Virus record (IMG/VR): IMGVR_UViG_3300009175_000060
Coordinates: 1 to 29,149 of that record
DNA length: 29,149 nucleotides
Source: a virus
Strand: one strand, 5' to 3'
Shown here: positions 21,101 through 27,963 of the stretch, in pieces
Layout of the letters: every line of letters starts with the position of its first letter
Numbering within the stretch: the first letter of the stretch is position 1
The notes under the pieces: model-generated
Databases searched by the model: none
Told to the model about the DNA's origin: nothing
Seen by the model: only the letters and a program-made list of their open reading frames with translations
Translations under genes and position numbers: made by a program

Positions 21101-21886
21101 TTAGACCGGCCAGATACCTAAGTTCAAAACGTCATTAATTGCTGTCACGATGTATGTCGGCTTAAACGGGTAGCTTTTAACATCCTGTTCTGTCGTGCTT
21201 CCAGTCAGCACCAGGACACTTTTGAAATCAAGATCAGTTGCTCCCTTGATGTCGGTTTCCATTGTGTCACCGATCATGACGGTGTCTTCGGTGCGCAGCC
21301 CAAGCATCGTTCTTCCTTTTCGGAAGATATACGGGTTTGGTTTACCAACGTGGTAAGCTTTCTTGCCAGTAGCGGCTTCCAAAAGTGCTACTATTGCTCC
21401 ACATCCTGGCCTGGGGCCGCTGTCTGTGGGACACCACGTGTCCAGGTTGGTGGAAATTAAGTGAGCGCCTTTCAAAATGAAACGTTGGGCTTTTTCCAAA
21501 GTTTCGGCGGTATAAGAACGGCCTTCACCTATGATGACAAAATCTGGGTCATTTTGGACGACGGAAACACCAACATTGTACAGTGCTTCATTCAATGCTG
21601 GCTCACCGATGACGTATGCTTTACACTCCGGGTTTTGTTGTTTGACCCAGTCGGCTGTTGCCTGTGCGCATGTGTAGATATGGTCTTCAGTGGTTATGAC
21701 ATCAAATGTAGCAAGTTTACGAACGATATCAAACGGAGTGTATCCACTGTTGTTGGTTAAAAACACGTACGGTTTGTTCCACTCTTGAAGAGTTCTGATA
21801 AACTCTGGTGCTCCATTAATTGGTTTGGAGCCACGATAAATCACACCGTCCATGTCAATGAGAAATCCTATTTTGTTAGTGTTCAT
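21101..21886 (-). CDS. HAD-IIA family phosphatase (NagD-like)
   Basis: 261 residues, the usual size of NagD/PGP-type phosphatases. Seen: motif I L-I-D11-M-D13-G-V-I-Y-R-G with the two catalytic aspartates, motif II LTNNSGYTP, the C2a cap between, the motif III lysine in VGKPNPYIF, and motif IV MIGDTMETDIKGA. NagD dephosphorylates UMP and other small phosphates; a nucleotide-salvage or cell-metabolism role for the phage is inference. It follows the Tat-signal gene by 3 bases with a weak ribosome-binding site. Last gene of the 22922-21101 operon. Confidence 0.9.
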   Translation of the reverse strand: MNTNKIGFLIDMDGVIYRGSKPINGAPEFIRTLQEWNKPYVFLTNNSGYTPFDIVRKLATFDVITTEDHIYTCAQATADWVKQQNPECKAYVIGEPALNEALYNVGVSVVQNDPDFVIIGEGRSYTAETLEKAQRFILKGAHLISTNLDTWCPTDSGPRPGCGAIVALLEAATGKKAYHVGKPNPYIFRKGRTMLGLRTEDTVMIGDTMETDIKGATDLDFKSVLVLTGSTTEQDVKSYPFKPTYIVTAINDVLNLGIWPV

Positions 21887-21889
21887 GTG

Positions 21890-22573
21890 TTAAGCTTTTG
21901 CCGACTTTACTTCAAAACCCGATTTTGTTTTAAAACCCCAACCGTTAAACAGTTCACCGGTCCGGTTCTTTTTCTGCTCAATACGTATGCTAAGTTCTTC
22001 GCGTAAACTGCAAGTGCTGGAGAGGAAGCTGATTTGTGTCAAACTGTCAGCCATTAATAGGGCATCAAATGGAACAGAGCCTTTCCGGTATTGTGTCGAA
22101 AAAGTAAACATTTTGAGTTGTTTAACATGAAGCTGATATCTAAGGCCTTGATAATCAAGGCGCGGATGATGATTGAAGCCCAAAATTATCAGAACGGTGC
22201 CGGGAGTTACATTGTCCAGCGAAAGCGTGCCACAACTAAAAGTCATGTATTTTTGTGGTAACGACATCACCTCCAAAGGTAAAACTCCTAACATGTCTTC
22301 AGTGTGGATATGAACTGGCGTACAAGTATATGCAAAATGTGCAGCAATACTCGTCAAAACTTCACGGTGGGCGTTAGGTTCATGCATGATCACATGTACG
22401 CCGGATTTGTTGTACTTGTTATTCCATCCCAACTCGGCCATAAAGTTTTGGGGCCTGGGCTTCACTGATGGAACAAATGCTGGTGTTGGTGCAGCAATTG
22501 CTTTTTGTCCAAGCCATGTTGCTGGGACAACCGCTGCTAAAGTGGATAAAAATGAACGTCTGTCAATCGCCAT
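21890..22573 (-). CDS. Protein with Tat-like signal peptide, function unknown
   Basis: 227 residues. MAIDRRSFLSTLAAVVPATW with AIA|A (25-27) is the best Tat match of the three in this window (D-R-R-S-F-L-S). Mature part: GVHVIMHEPNAHREVLTSIAAHFAYTCTPVHIHTED and ILGFNHHPRLDYQGLRYQL, rich in His, possibly metal-binding. No family recognised. Translated with a good AGGAGG site inside the preceding gene (11-base overlap). Confidence 0.72.
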   Translation of the reverse strand: MAIDRRSFLSTLAAVVPATWLGQKAIAAPTPAFVPSVKPRPQNFMAELGWNNKYNKSGVHVIMHEPNAHREVLTSIAAHFAYTCTPVHIHTEDMLGVLPLEVMSLPQKYMTFSCGTLSLDNVTPGTVLIILGFNHHPRLDYQGLRYQLHVKQLKMFTFSTQYRKGSVPFDALLMADSLTQISFLSSTCSLREELSIRIEQKKNRTGELFNGWGFKTKSGFEVKSAKA

Positions 22574-22922
22574 CGATAATTCCTCCTGGGGCTTTGCTAA
22601 TAAGGGTCAATAAGTCGTCTAGAGCTGCCCCGGCATTGCCGGGGGTGGCTTCCCAATAATCATCGGAACGGTCTGTTCCAAGCTGAGAGATGGCTCTAAT
22701 GAGAATCGGAGCAGCTTCATTACCAGTTTTGCCATATAGTGCCCTGATACCTCTCTCAGTATCAATGGTTTGATAGAAAAATGGGGCATAATTCCAAGTA
22801 ATGTTGAGCCATGCTCTGGTGGTTCCACCGAGAGCATATGTTCCGCCAGTTAGCTCGTGTGGCTCATCAAAATGAATGTCGTCTCCCGTGCGTGGGTCTT
22901 TCAAACTAATATCATAACTCAT
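22563..22922 (-). CDS. Widely conserved phage hypothetical protein (119 aa)
   Basis: MSYDISLKDPRTGDDIHFDEPHELTGGTYA-type start, then a TRAWLNITWNYAPFFY core and GIRALYGKTG; the end has WEATPGNAGAALDDLLTLI. I recall this 'SYDIxLxDPxTGE...GGTYAxGGTxxxWLNITYNYAPfF' family from many phages and some bacteria; function unknown. First gene of its operon, with GAGGT 5 nt before the ATG. Confidence 0.85.
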   Translation of the reverse strand: MSYDISLKDPRTGDDIHFDEPHELTGGTYALGGTTRAWLNITWNYAPFFYQTIDTERGIRALYGKTGNEAAPILIRAISQLGTDRSDDYWEATPGNAGAALDDLLTLISKAPGGIIDGD

Positions 22923-22934
22923 CGGCCACCTCTC

Positions 22935-22964
22935 ATCTTATCACATCCAAAACCAACTACACAA
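22935..22964 (-). promoter_or_regulatory. Promoter with TTGTGT -35, very short leader
   Basis: TTGTGT, 18-bp spacer, TGA-TAAGAT, then 12 nt to the ATG at 22922. The transcript would start just at or before the GAGGT ribosome-binding site. Confidence 0.6.
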
Positions 22965-23360
22965 TTACTTGATGTAGCTTTTCTCAAGTTGTTGTCTGTT
23001 TGCTGTTTCCACCATCTTACGAATTTCTTGATGAGTTAAAACAACCGAAAAACGTTCAGATACTCTGTCCAGATCAGGAATTGTGGTTAGTTGGTCCGCG
23101 TCTAATTTAATTGGTTCGCCGGTCAACCTTATGTAATCGTCATCGGCTTTCATTATGGATACACGCCACTGTTCATGGAAACTTCCACCACTGACCCATA
23201 AACAACACCACGAATATGCCATAATCCATGTGCGATTGTATTGACGTCTGGTGGTTTGGCTGTTTAACAATGCCATCCCTTCTGATATCAAACCAGGAGA
23301 TTCAAACCAGACTTCGATACGATCAGCGGTTGCGATGGTTCTACCGGCAAATATGTCCAT
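22965..23360 (-). CDS. Hypothetical protein (131 aa)
   Basis: 131 residues; beta/alpha, Trp-rich middle (YNRTWIMAYSWCCLWVSGGSFHEQWRVSI). The end is helical (VVLTHQEIRKMVETANRQQLEK). No family recognised. No Shine-Dalgarno; the ATG is 6 nt after TACAAT, so leaderless expression is predicted. Divergent from the 23431 gene. Confidence 0.7.
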   Translation of the reverse strand: MDIFAGRTIATADRIEVWFESPGLISEGMALLNSQTTRRQYNRTWIMAYSWCCLWVSGGSFHEQWRVSIMKADDDYIRLTGEPIKLDADQLTTIPDLDRVSERFSVVLTHQEIRKMVETANRQQLEKSYIK

Positions 23361-23366
23361 TTCCCA

Positions 23367-23395
23367 ATTGTATCATGAGTCTGAACATCTGCCAA
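23367..23395 (-). promoter_or_regulatory. Promoter, leaderless geometry
   Basis: TTGGCA, 17-bp spacer, TGA-TACAAT, 6 nt to the ATG at 23360. Its -35 is one base from the -35 of the divergent promoter at 23397. Confidence 0.65.
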
Positions 23396-23396
23396 G

Positions 23397-23425
23397 TTGA
23401 CAAATTTTGGATATCATGATAAAAT
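23397..23425 (+). promoter_or_regulatory. Promoter, leaderless geometry
   Basis: TTGACA, 17-bp spacer, TGA-TAAAAT, 5 nt to the ATG at 23431. Back-to-back with the promoter at 23367-23395. Confidence 0.83.
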
Positions 23426-23430
23426 AAAAT

Positions 23431-23703
23431 ATGAAAAAGAACCCAGGGTATCAAAAGCTTCTTGAAGAGCACGCTGAAATGGCGGCTAAGTGGCGGTTGT
23501 ACGGAGATGCTGCTGCGTCTTCGTATCCAGATAGAATTTCCGGCAAACATGCTGATTGGTACAAAAGTGCTGTTCGTATTGCTGGTGAGTGTAAGGCCCT
23601 CTGGACCAAAATCACTGCAATGGATCAGACGCCACAACCAGCTCATTGGGCTGTACCGGTTCCAGAATTTGCTGGTAAAGTTAAGCTAAAGCCCCTGGTT
23701 TAA
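23431..23703 (+). CDS. Small helical hypothetical protein (90 aa)
   Basis: 90 residues; an N-terminal helical hairpin (YQKLLEEHAEMAAKWRLYGDAAA, ADWYKSAVRIAGECKALWTKI) and a proline-rich tail. No family recognised. The minus strand is also open here, but the promoter with exact leaderless spacing supports this strand. It ends 2 bases from the convergent IF-1 gene. Confidence 0.68.
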   Translation: MKKNPGYQKLLEEHAEMAAKWRLYGDAAASSYPDRISGKHADWYKSAVRIAGECKALWTKITAMDQTPQPAHWAVPVPEFAGKVKLKPLV

Positions 23704-23705
23704 GC

Positions 23706-23927
23706 CTACTTGTATCGATAAGTTATTCGACCACGCGTTAAATCGTAAGGGCTTAGCTCAACCGTGACTCTATCACCGGTAAGAACTCTGATACGATTTT
23801 TACGGAGTTTTCCTGCTAGTGTAGCCAAAATTTTCGTATCGGCTCCATCAAGTTGGACTTCAAACATTCCTGCGGGGTGTTTATCTGTTACAACCCCAGT
23901 CACTTCTACTGCATCTTCTTTAGACAA
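23706..23927 (-). CDS. infA: Translation initiation factor IF-1, phage-encoded
   Basis: 73 residues (E. coli IF-1 has 72). S1-like OB fold: [13 protein letters not shown] aligns with the E. coli start MAKEDNIEMQGTV, and the C-terminal half [20 protein letters not shown] then PYDLTRGRI is nearly the bacterial consensus. IF-1 binds the 30S A site and works with IF-2 and IF-3 in start-codon selection. The start codon is TTG, fixed by the alignment, with GGAG 13 nt upstream, an odd and probably inefficient start. Second gene of the unit starting at 24861. Phage IF-1 genes are rare; here it stands beside many predicted leaderless genes. Confidence 0.93.
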   Translation of the reverse strand: MSKEDAVEVTGVVTDKHPAGMFEVQLDGADTKILATLAGKLRKNRIRVLTGDRVTVELSPYDLTRGRITYRYK

Positions 23928-23943
23928 TCTGTGTAAGCTTCTC

Positions 23944-24861
23944 CTATTTTAAAAAGTTTTCGAACGTTTTGCGGCCAATGGTGTCATTGTGCACAACATA
24001 TGTAGTTGCAAAGCTGCTGTGATGGTTCATTTTATGGTATCGTGCCATGCTTTTCTGCCCTGCCACTAAGATACCTTCAATTTTTACCTTTTCCAAAGTT
24101 ATTACGCCTTTGTTGCGCTCCACTATGCTGCGGTCATCTTTAAGAGCCTCGGCTGCATCTTCGAGATTTTGCAACACCCGTTTGGTAATTTGACCAAGCC
24201 TGTCAACGTATTGTTCGCGCAGTCTTTGGCCAACACCTTTGGTGTCTTTACGCTGTTTTTCCGCATTAAAAATGATTTGACCAATCAAAAGCCATTTTGA
24301 TGTTAAACTGTGGCCTGGAGAGTGCATCGCATCTATGACTTTGGCCATTTCCTGGTCATTTACACCAACTTCATGCATCAATGCTTGCAAACCAATAATG
24401 CTACCAGATTGTGTTGCTTCATTAATAGTTTTGGTTTTCAAATCGTTGATTAGTTTTACTGTGGTGGTAACAGCATTCAGTGCATCACGACGACTGCGGT
24501 TCTTAAGGGTCTCTTCCATCAATTTCAGGTTTAGCCATCTATTGTTATCGGAGTCTGATTCCGTCAACAGGCCACTTGGCAGCTCGCCACCTTTTACGCC
24601 ACGCAACCTAAGCAGAAGAGCGTTGCCGCCACTCATTTCACGCACCAAATCGTTGAACTGGAGCTTGGTGACACCTTCAACCGGCCTGTTAGCTCGTGAT
24701 GCGGACATGACAGCGGGTAACTCGTTGAAGTTCACTAGTTTGAAGCCAACCATCACTTCAGACGGTGTAGTAAATTTGCGATATAGCTGTGACGATAGAG
24801 GCAACATGATGTTGTTACCATCGTTGCCCCAAAGAACTGTATTGATATCTGGTTTGGCCAT
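23944..24861 (-). CDS. Helical hypothetical protein (305 aa)
   Basis: 305 residues, mostly alpha-helical and basic/acidic ([30 protein letters not shown]), ending [19 protein letters not shown]. No Walker, HTH or nuclease motif found. It is co-transcribed with IF-1 (16 bases between them). Two possible promoters precede it, a TTGTGT/TAAAAT promoter and a TAAATA element, and the leader carries AAAGG/AGG well before the ATG. Function unknown; a virion or nucleoid role would fit the size but is a guess. Confidence 0.7.
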   Translation of the reverse strand: MAKPDINTVLWGNDGNNIMLPLSSQLYRKFTTPSEVMVGFKLVNFNELPAVMSASRANRPVEGVTKLQFNDLVREMSGGNALLLRLRGVKGGELPSGLLTESDSDNNRWLNLKLMEETLKNRSRRDALNAVTTTVKLINDLKTKTINEATQSGSIIGLQALMHEVGVNDQEMAKVIDAMHSPGHSLTSKWLLIGQIIFNAEKQRKDTKGVGQRLREQYVDRLGQITKRVLQNLEDAAEALKDDRSIVERNKGVITLEKVKIEGILVAGQKSMARYHKMNHHSSFATTYVVHNDTIGRKTFENFLK

Positions 24862-24889
24862 CGTTAAAATTTAGGTACCTTTGCACCTC

Positions 24890-24895
24890 TATTTA
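24890..24895 (-). promoter_or_regulatory. TAAATA element in the leader of the 23944-24861 gene
   Basis: GCTAAATA followed at once by GAGG, 28 nt before the ATG. It lies downstream of the -10 of the sigma70-like promoter, so the gene may have both an early and a late start. Confidence 0.4.
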
Positions 24896-24904
24896 GCCCA
24901 GCCT

Positions 24905-24934
24905 ATTTTATCATATTTTAATAAAGGTACACAA
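24905..24934 (-). promoter_or_regulatory. Promoter with TTGTGT -35 for the IF-1 unit
   Basis: TTGTGT, 18-bp spacer, TGA-TAAAAT, about 37 nt leader. One of three promoters here with the TTGTGT -35. Confidence 0.6.
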
Positions 24935-24955
24935 GTCTACCTTCAGTTGTACAAA

Positions 24956-24985
24956 TTGACCGGCTGGTTCATCGTGTGGTAAAAT
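24956..24985 (+). promoter_or_regulatory. Promoter of the 24992-28292 operon, leaderless geometry
   Basis: TTGACC, 18-bp spacer, TGG-TAAAAT, then 6 nt to a GTG start codon at 24992. It should drive the whole overlapping operon. Confidence 0.8.
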
Positions 24986-24991
24986 AGTTTC

Positions 24992-25495
24992 GTGACATTC
25001 ACACCAATTGAAACTGATGAACCAGAATGCCAATGGATCAACATGAGTAACTCATATTGGGTTGCTTTTTCCATTGATGTTGATGGTGTGTTTGGCCTCG
25101 TGGACGCATCCAGTTTAGTTCTTGCCTATATTCGTGAAACAGGTTGTTGCCGTGAGTTGTTTACCGGCTTTCCGGACGAACCCGGCTTTTATCACGCTTC
25201 CGCCAAGTTTGTTGTCAAACCGGGTGATGGCTGGGAAATAGAACAGGATGAATACTTCGAGTTAAGCGGTATAGAAAAAATCCCCGATGCCATTGGAGCG
25301 TGGCCAGAAACTTCTTGGTCGTTTCCTATGATAATTGCACTTTGTTTTGTTTTTGCTGGATTTATGGCTGTGGCTTATGGAATGGCACAACTTATCAATT
25401 ATCCAACGGCAGGTTGGCCTCTTACAGTTATGAGCGTTGCCAGTGTAACTGGTTTATTAGCGGGTTTGTTGCTTGATTTTTGGATACACCCATGA
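24992..25495 (+). CDS. Membrane protein with two C-terminal transmembrane helices
   Basis: 167 residues, GTG start 6 nt after the -10. Residues 1-108 form a soluble domain (WVAFSIDVDGVFGLVDAS; FDEPGFYH-type strand). Two membrane helices follow: about 110-134 (FPMIIALCFVFAGFMAVAYGM) and 141-164. The short loop and the terminal WIHP suggest a hairpin in the inner membrane. No family recognised. First gene of the operon; its stop overlaps the next ATG. Confidence 0.75.
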   Translation: MTFTPIETDEPECQWINMSNSYWVAFSIDVDGVFGLVDASSLVLAYIRETGCCRELFTGFPDEPGFYHASAKFVVKPGDGWEIEQDEYFELSGIEKIPDAIGAWPETSWSFPMIIALCFVFAGFMAVAYGMAQLINYPTAGWPLTVMSVASVTGLLAGLLLDFWIHP

Positions 25496-25878
25496 CACCA
25501 ATTCTTATCACCACCATTAGTTGCGACGCATGCGAGTCTTTTTCGGTTAAGGTCAACAAAACGGATGTTGCAACCGACATAGCTTATGACAGCTCTGGAC
25601 CGAACCCAGTTGATGTCATCAAAGCCACACTCAACGTCCTTGGTCTGACATTCGAAGAAGATGAAGGCAAACCAACCTGTGAATGCCCCACGCCACCCAC
25701 ACCACCATTGCCTTTAGAAGATGTTGAAGCTTTCGAAGCTGGAGTTTATAAATGGTTGGCGCAAGGTGGGCAAACTCTGAATTATCAGCCAACCATTGTC
25801 GAAACAGCAATCATTGATAGGCCATCAGTCTGGGCGTTGGCTATTGAAGAGGAAAAAGATGAACAACTTTCGAACTGA
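25492..25878 (+). CDS. Hypothetical protein (128 aa) with Cys-rich and Pro-rich parts
   Basis: ATG at 25492 overlapping the previous stop (ATGA). ISCDACESFSVKV near the start and CECPTPPTPPLPLEDVEAF in the middle (a proline linker); the C-terminal part is helical. CDAC plus CEC could bind one metal. No family recognised. Confidence 0.68.
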   Translation: MTPILITTISCDACESFSVKVNKTDVATDIAYDSSGPNPVDVIKATLNVLGLTFEEDEGKPTCECPTPPTPPLPLEDVEAFEAGVYKWLAQGGQTLNYQPTIVETAIIDRPSVWALAIEEEKDEQLSN

Positions 25879-26098
25879 ATCAGGCTCACAATACGAAGTT
25901 GATTATGAAAACTCCCGTATTCGACGGATTGCTGGTAATGCGCTTCCGACTCCACGTCAGGGGGCTGATGGCGAATGGAAGTCATATATGACAATAAGCC
26001 CACTTGTTAAAGACTGTGCCGTTGTGATAATATGGAAAATGGCCGGTGCCATCGCACAAAGCACCATTACTTCAGAGGTAAAGGAAATATGGAACTAA
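25859..26098 (+). CDS. Conserved phage hypothetical protein (79 aa)
   Basis: ATG at 25859 with GAGG 6 nt before. FRTESGSQYEVDYENSRIRRIAG... then PTPRQGADGEWKSYMTISP. I recall this 'SGSxYEVDxxxxRIRRLxG...PTPRQGxDGEW' family as a frequent small beta protein of actinobacterial and other phages; function unknown. Overlaps both neighbours (20 and 10 bases). Confidence 0.78.
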   Translation: MNNFRTESGSQYEVDYENSRIRRIAGNALPTPRQGADGEWKSYMTISPLVKDCAVVIIWKMAGAIAQSTITSEVKEIWN

Positions 26099-26355
26099 CG
26101 AAAGCAGAACTGATCTTAGCATCACGGTTGCTCGACAGTGCATCCGATGAATTTTCCAATCATGGTTGCAATGATATGTCCTCCAGTATGTTTAAGGGCA
26201 TATCTAAAGTCGAATTAGACGAGCTGGTTGAGGCATTTAATGCGGCCAACCCCGATGAAGATGAAGATGACCCAAGGCCAATCGAATCCATTGGTGACTG
26301 GGTTTGGATGAGCTTTTTATCAGACAGGCTTAAAGCTGCTGCAGGTGCCAGATGA
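26089..26355 (+). CDS. Small acidic hypothetical protein (88 aa)
   Basis: ATG at 26089 with [36 protein letters not shown]-type helices followed by an acidic loop [10 protein letters not shown]. The '[10 protein letters not shown]' stretch is one I associate with phage hypotheticals. Overlaps both neighbours. Confidence 0.7.
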   Translation: MELTKAELILASRLLDSASDEFSNHGCNDMSSSMFKGISKVELDELVEAFNAANPDEDEDDPRPIESIGDWVWMSFLSDRLKAAAGAR

Positions 26356-26693
26356 CACGCGAGGAATACGCCGCAAAAGAACTTCATGAAAAATGCCCAG
26401 ATTGCGGGGCTGGCGTGGGAGAAGAGCATTCCCGTAATTGCGACATAGAACGGTGTTCTGTTTGTGGAATACAGTCGCTCATGTGCTTTGAACACGAAAA
26501 AGAACACGAAAAAGAACACGATCCTGCCAAGGTTGTATGGGATGGTTATCGGCCTGGTGTCATGGAGTGTTATGACAGAGGTTGGTTTGCAAAATTTGTT
26601 CCTAACATGGGTTTTATGCGGACTAACAATACCGATGACCCTGTCGATTTAAACCGGTGGGCCTATTTTTCAATCACGGGTAAAGACCAATGA
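26352..26693 (+). CDS. Zinc-ribbon phage protein (113 aa)
   Basis: Zinc ligands: CPDCG (15-19) and [10 protein letters not shown] (30-39). Downstream comes the characteristic [27 protein letters not shown] and a DLNRWAYF end, a widespread phage/bacterial family of unknown function. A run [12 protein letters not shown] between the ribbon and the tail is encoded by a 12-bp tandem repeat. ATGA overlap with both neighbours. Confidence 0.85.
   Translation: MTREEYAAKELHEKCPDCGAGVGEEHSRNCDIERCSVCGIQSLMCFEHEKEHEKEHDPAKVVWDGYRPGVMECYDRGWFAKFVPNMGFMRTNNTDDPVDLNRWAYFSITGKDQ
26490..26520 (+). repeat. 12-bp tandem repeat (about 2.6 copies) inside a gene
   Basis: GAACACGAAAAA is repeated twice plus a partial copy. 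It keeps the frame (EHEK units), so copy-number changes would lengthen or shorten the linker by 4 residues. Confidence 0.85.
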
Positions 26694-26854
26694 GCTTGCA
26701 GCGATGGCAGGAAATTGACCGAATTAACCGGCGTCTGGCCGGAATTTTGGGTTGTGCACCGCATGAAGTTTATGACAAAACCGTTCAGGTGTTGCGCACA
26801 ACCTCTACCTTGAAAGCGGAAATCAAGAAGCTAGAGGAGAAAATAAATGGCTGA
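26690..26854 (+). CDS. Small helical hypothetical protein (54 aa)
   Basis: ATGA overlap with the preceding stop. 54 residues ([13 protein letters not shown]... ending [11 protein letters not shown]), two amphipathic helices, likely coiled coil at the end. No known family. Its end overlaps the next start by 8 bases. Confidence 0.62.
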   Translation: MSLQRWQEIDRINRRLAGILGCAPHEVYDKTVQVLRTTSTLKAEIKKLEEKING

Positions 26855-27020
26855 TTGTTATTATCATGGGTATAGTGATGAGCCTGGGCCATGTAAACGT
26901 TGCGCTCCATGGATATACAACGCTCGATCTAACCGCGTGACTCAAGTCGATTATATCGACTTGACTAACCAAGAAATCGGCTACAAAATTCGGGTGGAGG
27001 AGGAAAAGAAAGATGTTTAA
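26847..27020 (+). CDS. Small Cys/His protein (57 aa), zinc-binding
   Basis: Strong GAGGAG site. The start [19 protein letters not shown] has a C-x3-H-x8-C-x2-C spacing, fitting a single zinc knuckle; I recall 'CYYHGYSxGPGPC' proteins in phages. The rest is VTQVDYIDLTNQEIGYKIRV. Overlap with both neighbours. Confidence 0.7.
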   Translation: MADCYYHGYSDEPGPCKRCAPWIYNARSNRVTQVDYIDLTNQEIGYKIRVEEEKKDV

Positions 27021-27207
27021 CATCGGTTTCGGGCTGCTGCTGGCCAACATTCTGCATTTCTTGCTTATTTTTGCCGTTGTATTCTTCGTGGTGGTTCCTT
27101 TCGTCATGGGCTTGGTTGATGGTAAGGGATACACGCACAACGTTAAACTAGTCTGTGATGCCTTTGCCTGGGTGTTAAGGCTTGGCTTCAAGAAACGGGC
27201 GTCATGA
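27013..27207 (+). CDS. Small membrane protein (64 aa)
   Basis: 64 residues with one long hydrophobic stretch (about residues 4-33, LLANILHFLLIFAVVFFVVVPF) that could form one long or two short helices, then a basic tail GFKKRAS. Inner-membrane location is inferred. ATG overlaps the upstream stop region; GGAGGAGG precedes it. Confidence 0.7.
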   Translation: MFNIGFGLLLANILHFLLIFAVVFFVVVPFVMGLVDGKGYTHNVKLVCDAFAWVLRLGFKKRAS

Positions 27208-27374
27208 CTCGTCCACATGGATGGCTTATCAATGATTTACCGGCGCACTTGGAAGTCATTAATGATGGACGCATTTATTTTTGTGAGCGGTGCGCCCGTC
27301 GTGTTGCCAAACTAAACCAAGGATTTTGGTGTGTAGTACATCAGCACATCATGACCGCTGCAATAAAGGACTAA
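27204..27374 (+). CDS. Small zinc-ribbon-like protein (56 aa)
   Basis: ATGA overlap. 56 residues with FCERC (27-30) and CVVHQH (43-48), giving possible C2HC/C2H2 ligands. Function unknown. It is too short for most gene finders but fits the operon exactly, ending 1 base before the next ATG. Confidence 0.6.
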   Translation: MTRPHGWLINDLPAHLEVINDGRIYFCERCARRVAKLNQGFWCVVHQHIMTAAIKD

Positions 27375-27375
27375 C

Positions 27376-27963
27376 ATGTCAATAAAGATTGTTGGGAATG
27401 ACATCGGCTATGGCAGGTGGGAATATCCCGTACCATGCCAAAAATGTGGGCAACAAACATGCGATACTTTCAGGTTGCCCATCGGTATGGGCGTTTGTAG
27501 GGCATGTGCCAGGGAATTTAAAAAGACCTGGATTCCGCTCAAATGTTCCAACTGTCAATCTTCGCCTCACACAATGGTGATGAGGCCAGAAGGCCTATTG
27601 TGCACTGGCTGCAACGAAGTTCTTTATGGCCCCATCCCGCCAGAGGACTTGTTTGACCACGCCACCAAACCATGGGGTGGGCGGCTCAAGCTGGACGAAA
27701 AACCGGCACGACAACTCTCTCCCGAAGAAGAAGAGACGCTGCGCAAAACGCGTAAGCTAATACAAGGGATGTTTGGTAATTTTAAACTTTGCGATATACA
27801 ACCGTTGTTGCCATCCAAACCTTCTGGCCTCATATTTGCGTTAAAACCACGCTACAAAAACAAGAAAAATGGCGTTCCTACTCCTGATAAACCGCTATTT
27901 CAAGAGATTGACCCCAGCCAGCCTATTGTTATCAAGTTAAACCGTCCAGAAGCTGATTTATGA
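27376..27963 (+). CDS. Double zinc-ribbon protein (195 aa)
   Basis: Two CxxC pairs in a first ribbon (CQKCG near 21-25, CRAC near 41-44) and two in a second (CSNC near 57-60, CTGC near 76-79). A proline/charged linker and a C-terminal part (LPSKPSGLIFALKPRYKNKKNG) follow. Probably nucleic-acid or protein binding. No family name assigned. The 3' end overlaps the next ATG by 4 bases. Confidence 0.75.
   Translation: MSIKIVGNDIGYGRWEYPVPCQKCGQQTCDTFRLPIGMGVCRACAREFKKTWIPLKCSNCQSSPHTMVMRPEGLLCTGCNEVLYGPIPPEDLFDHATKPWGGRLKLDEKPARQLSPEEEETLRKTRKLIQGMFGNFKLCDIQPLLPSKPSGLIFALKPRYKNKKNGVPTPDKPLFQEIDPSQPIVIKLNRPEADL

Noticed and set aside
23341-23646. 101-codon leftward frame opposite the 23431-23703 gene
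   Set aside because: It would cover the promoters of two divergent genes and has no start signals.
24335-24874. 180-codon rightward frame opposite the 23944-24861 gene
   Set aside because: Antisense shadow: no promoter or ribosome-binding site, low-complexity Ser/Leu composition, and the leftward gene fits the operon with IF-1.
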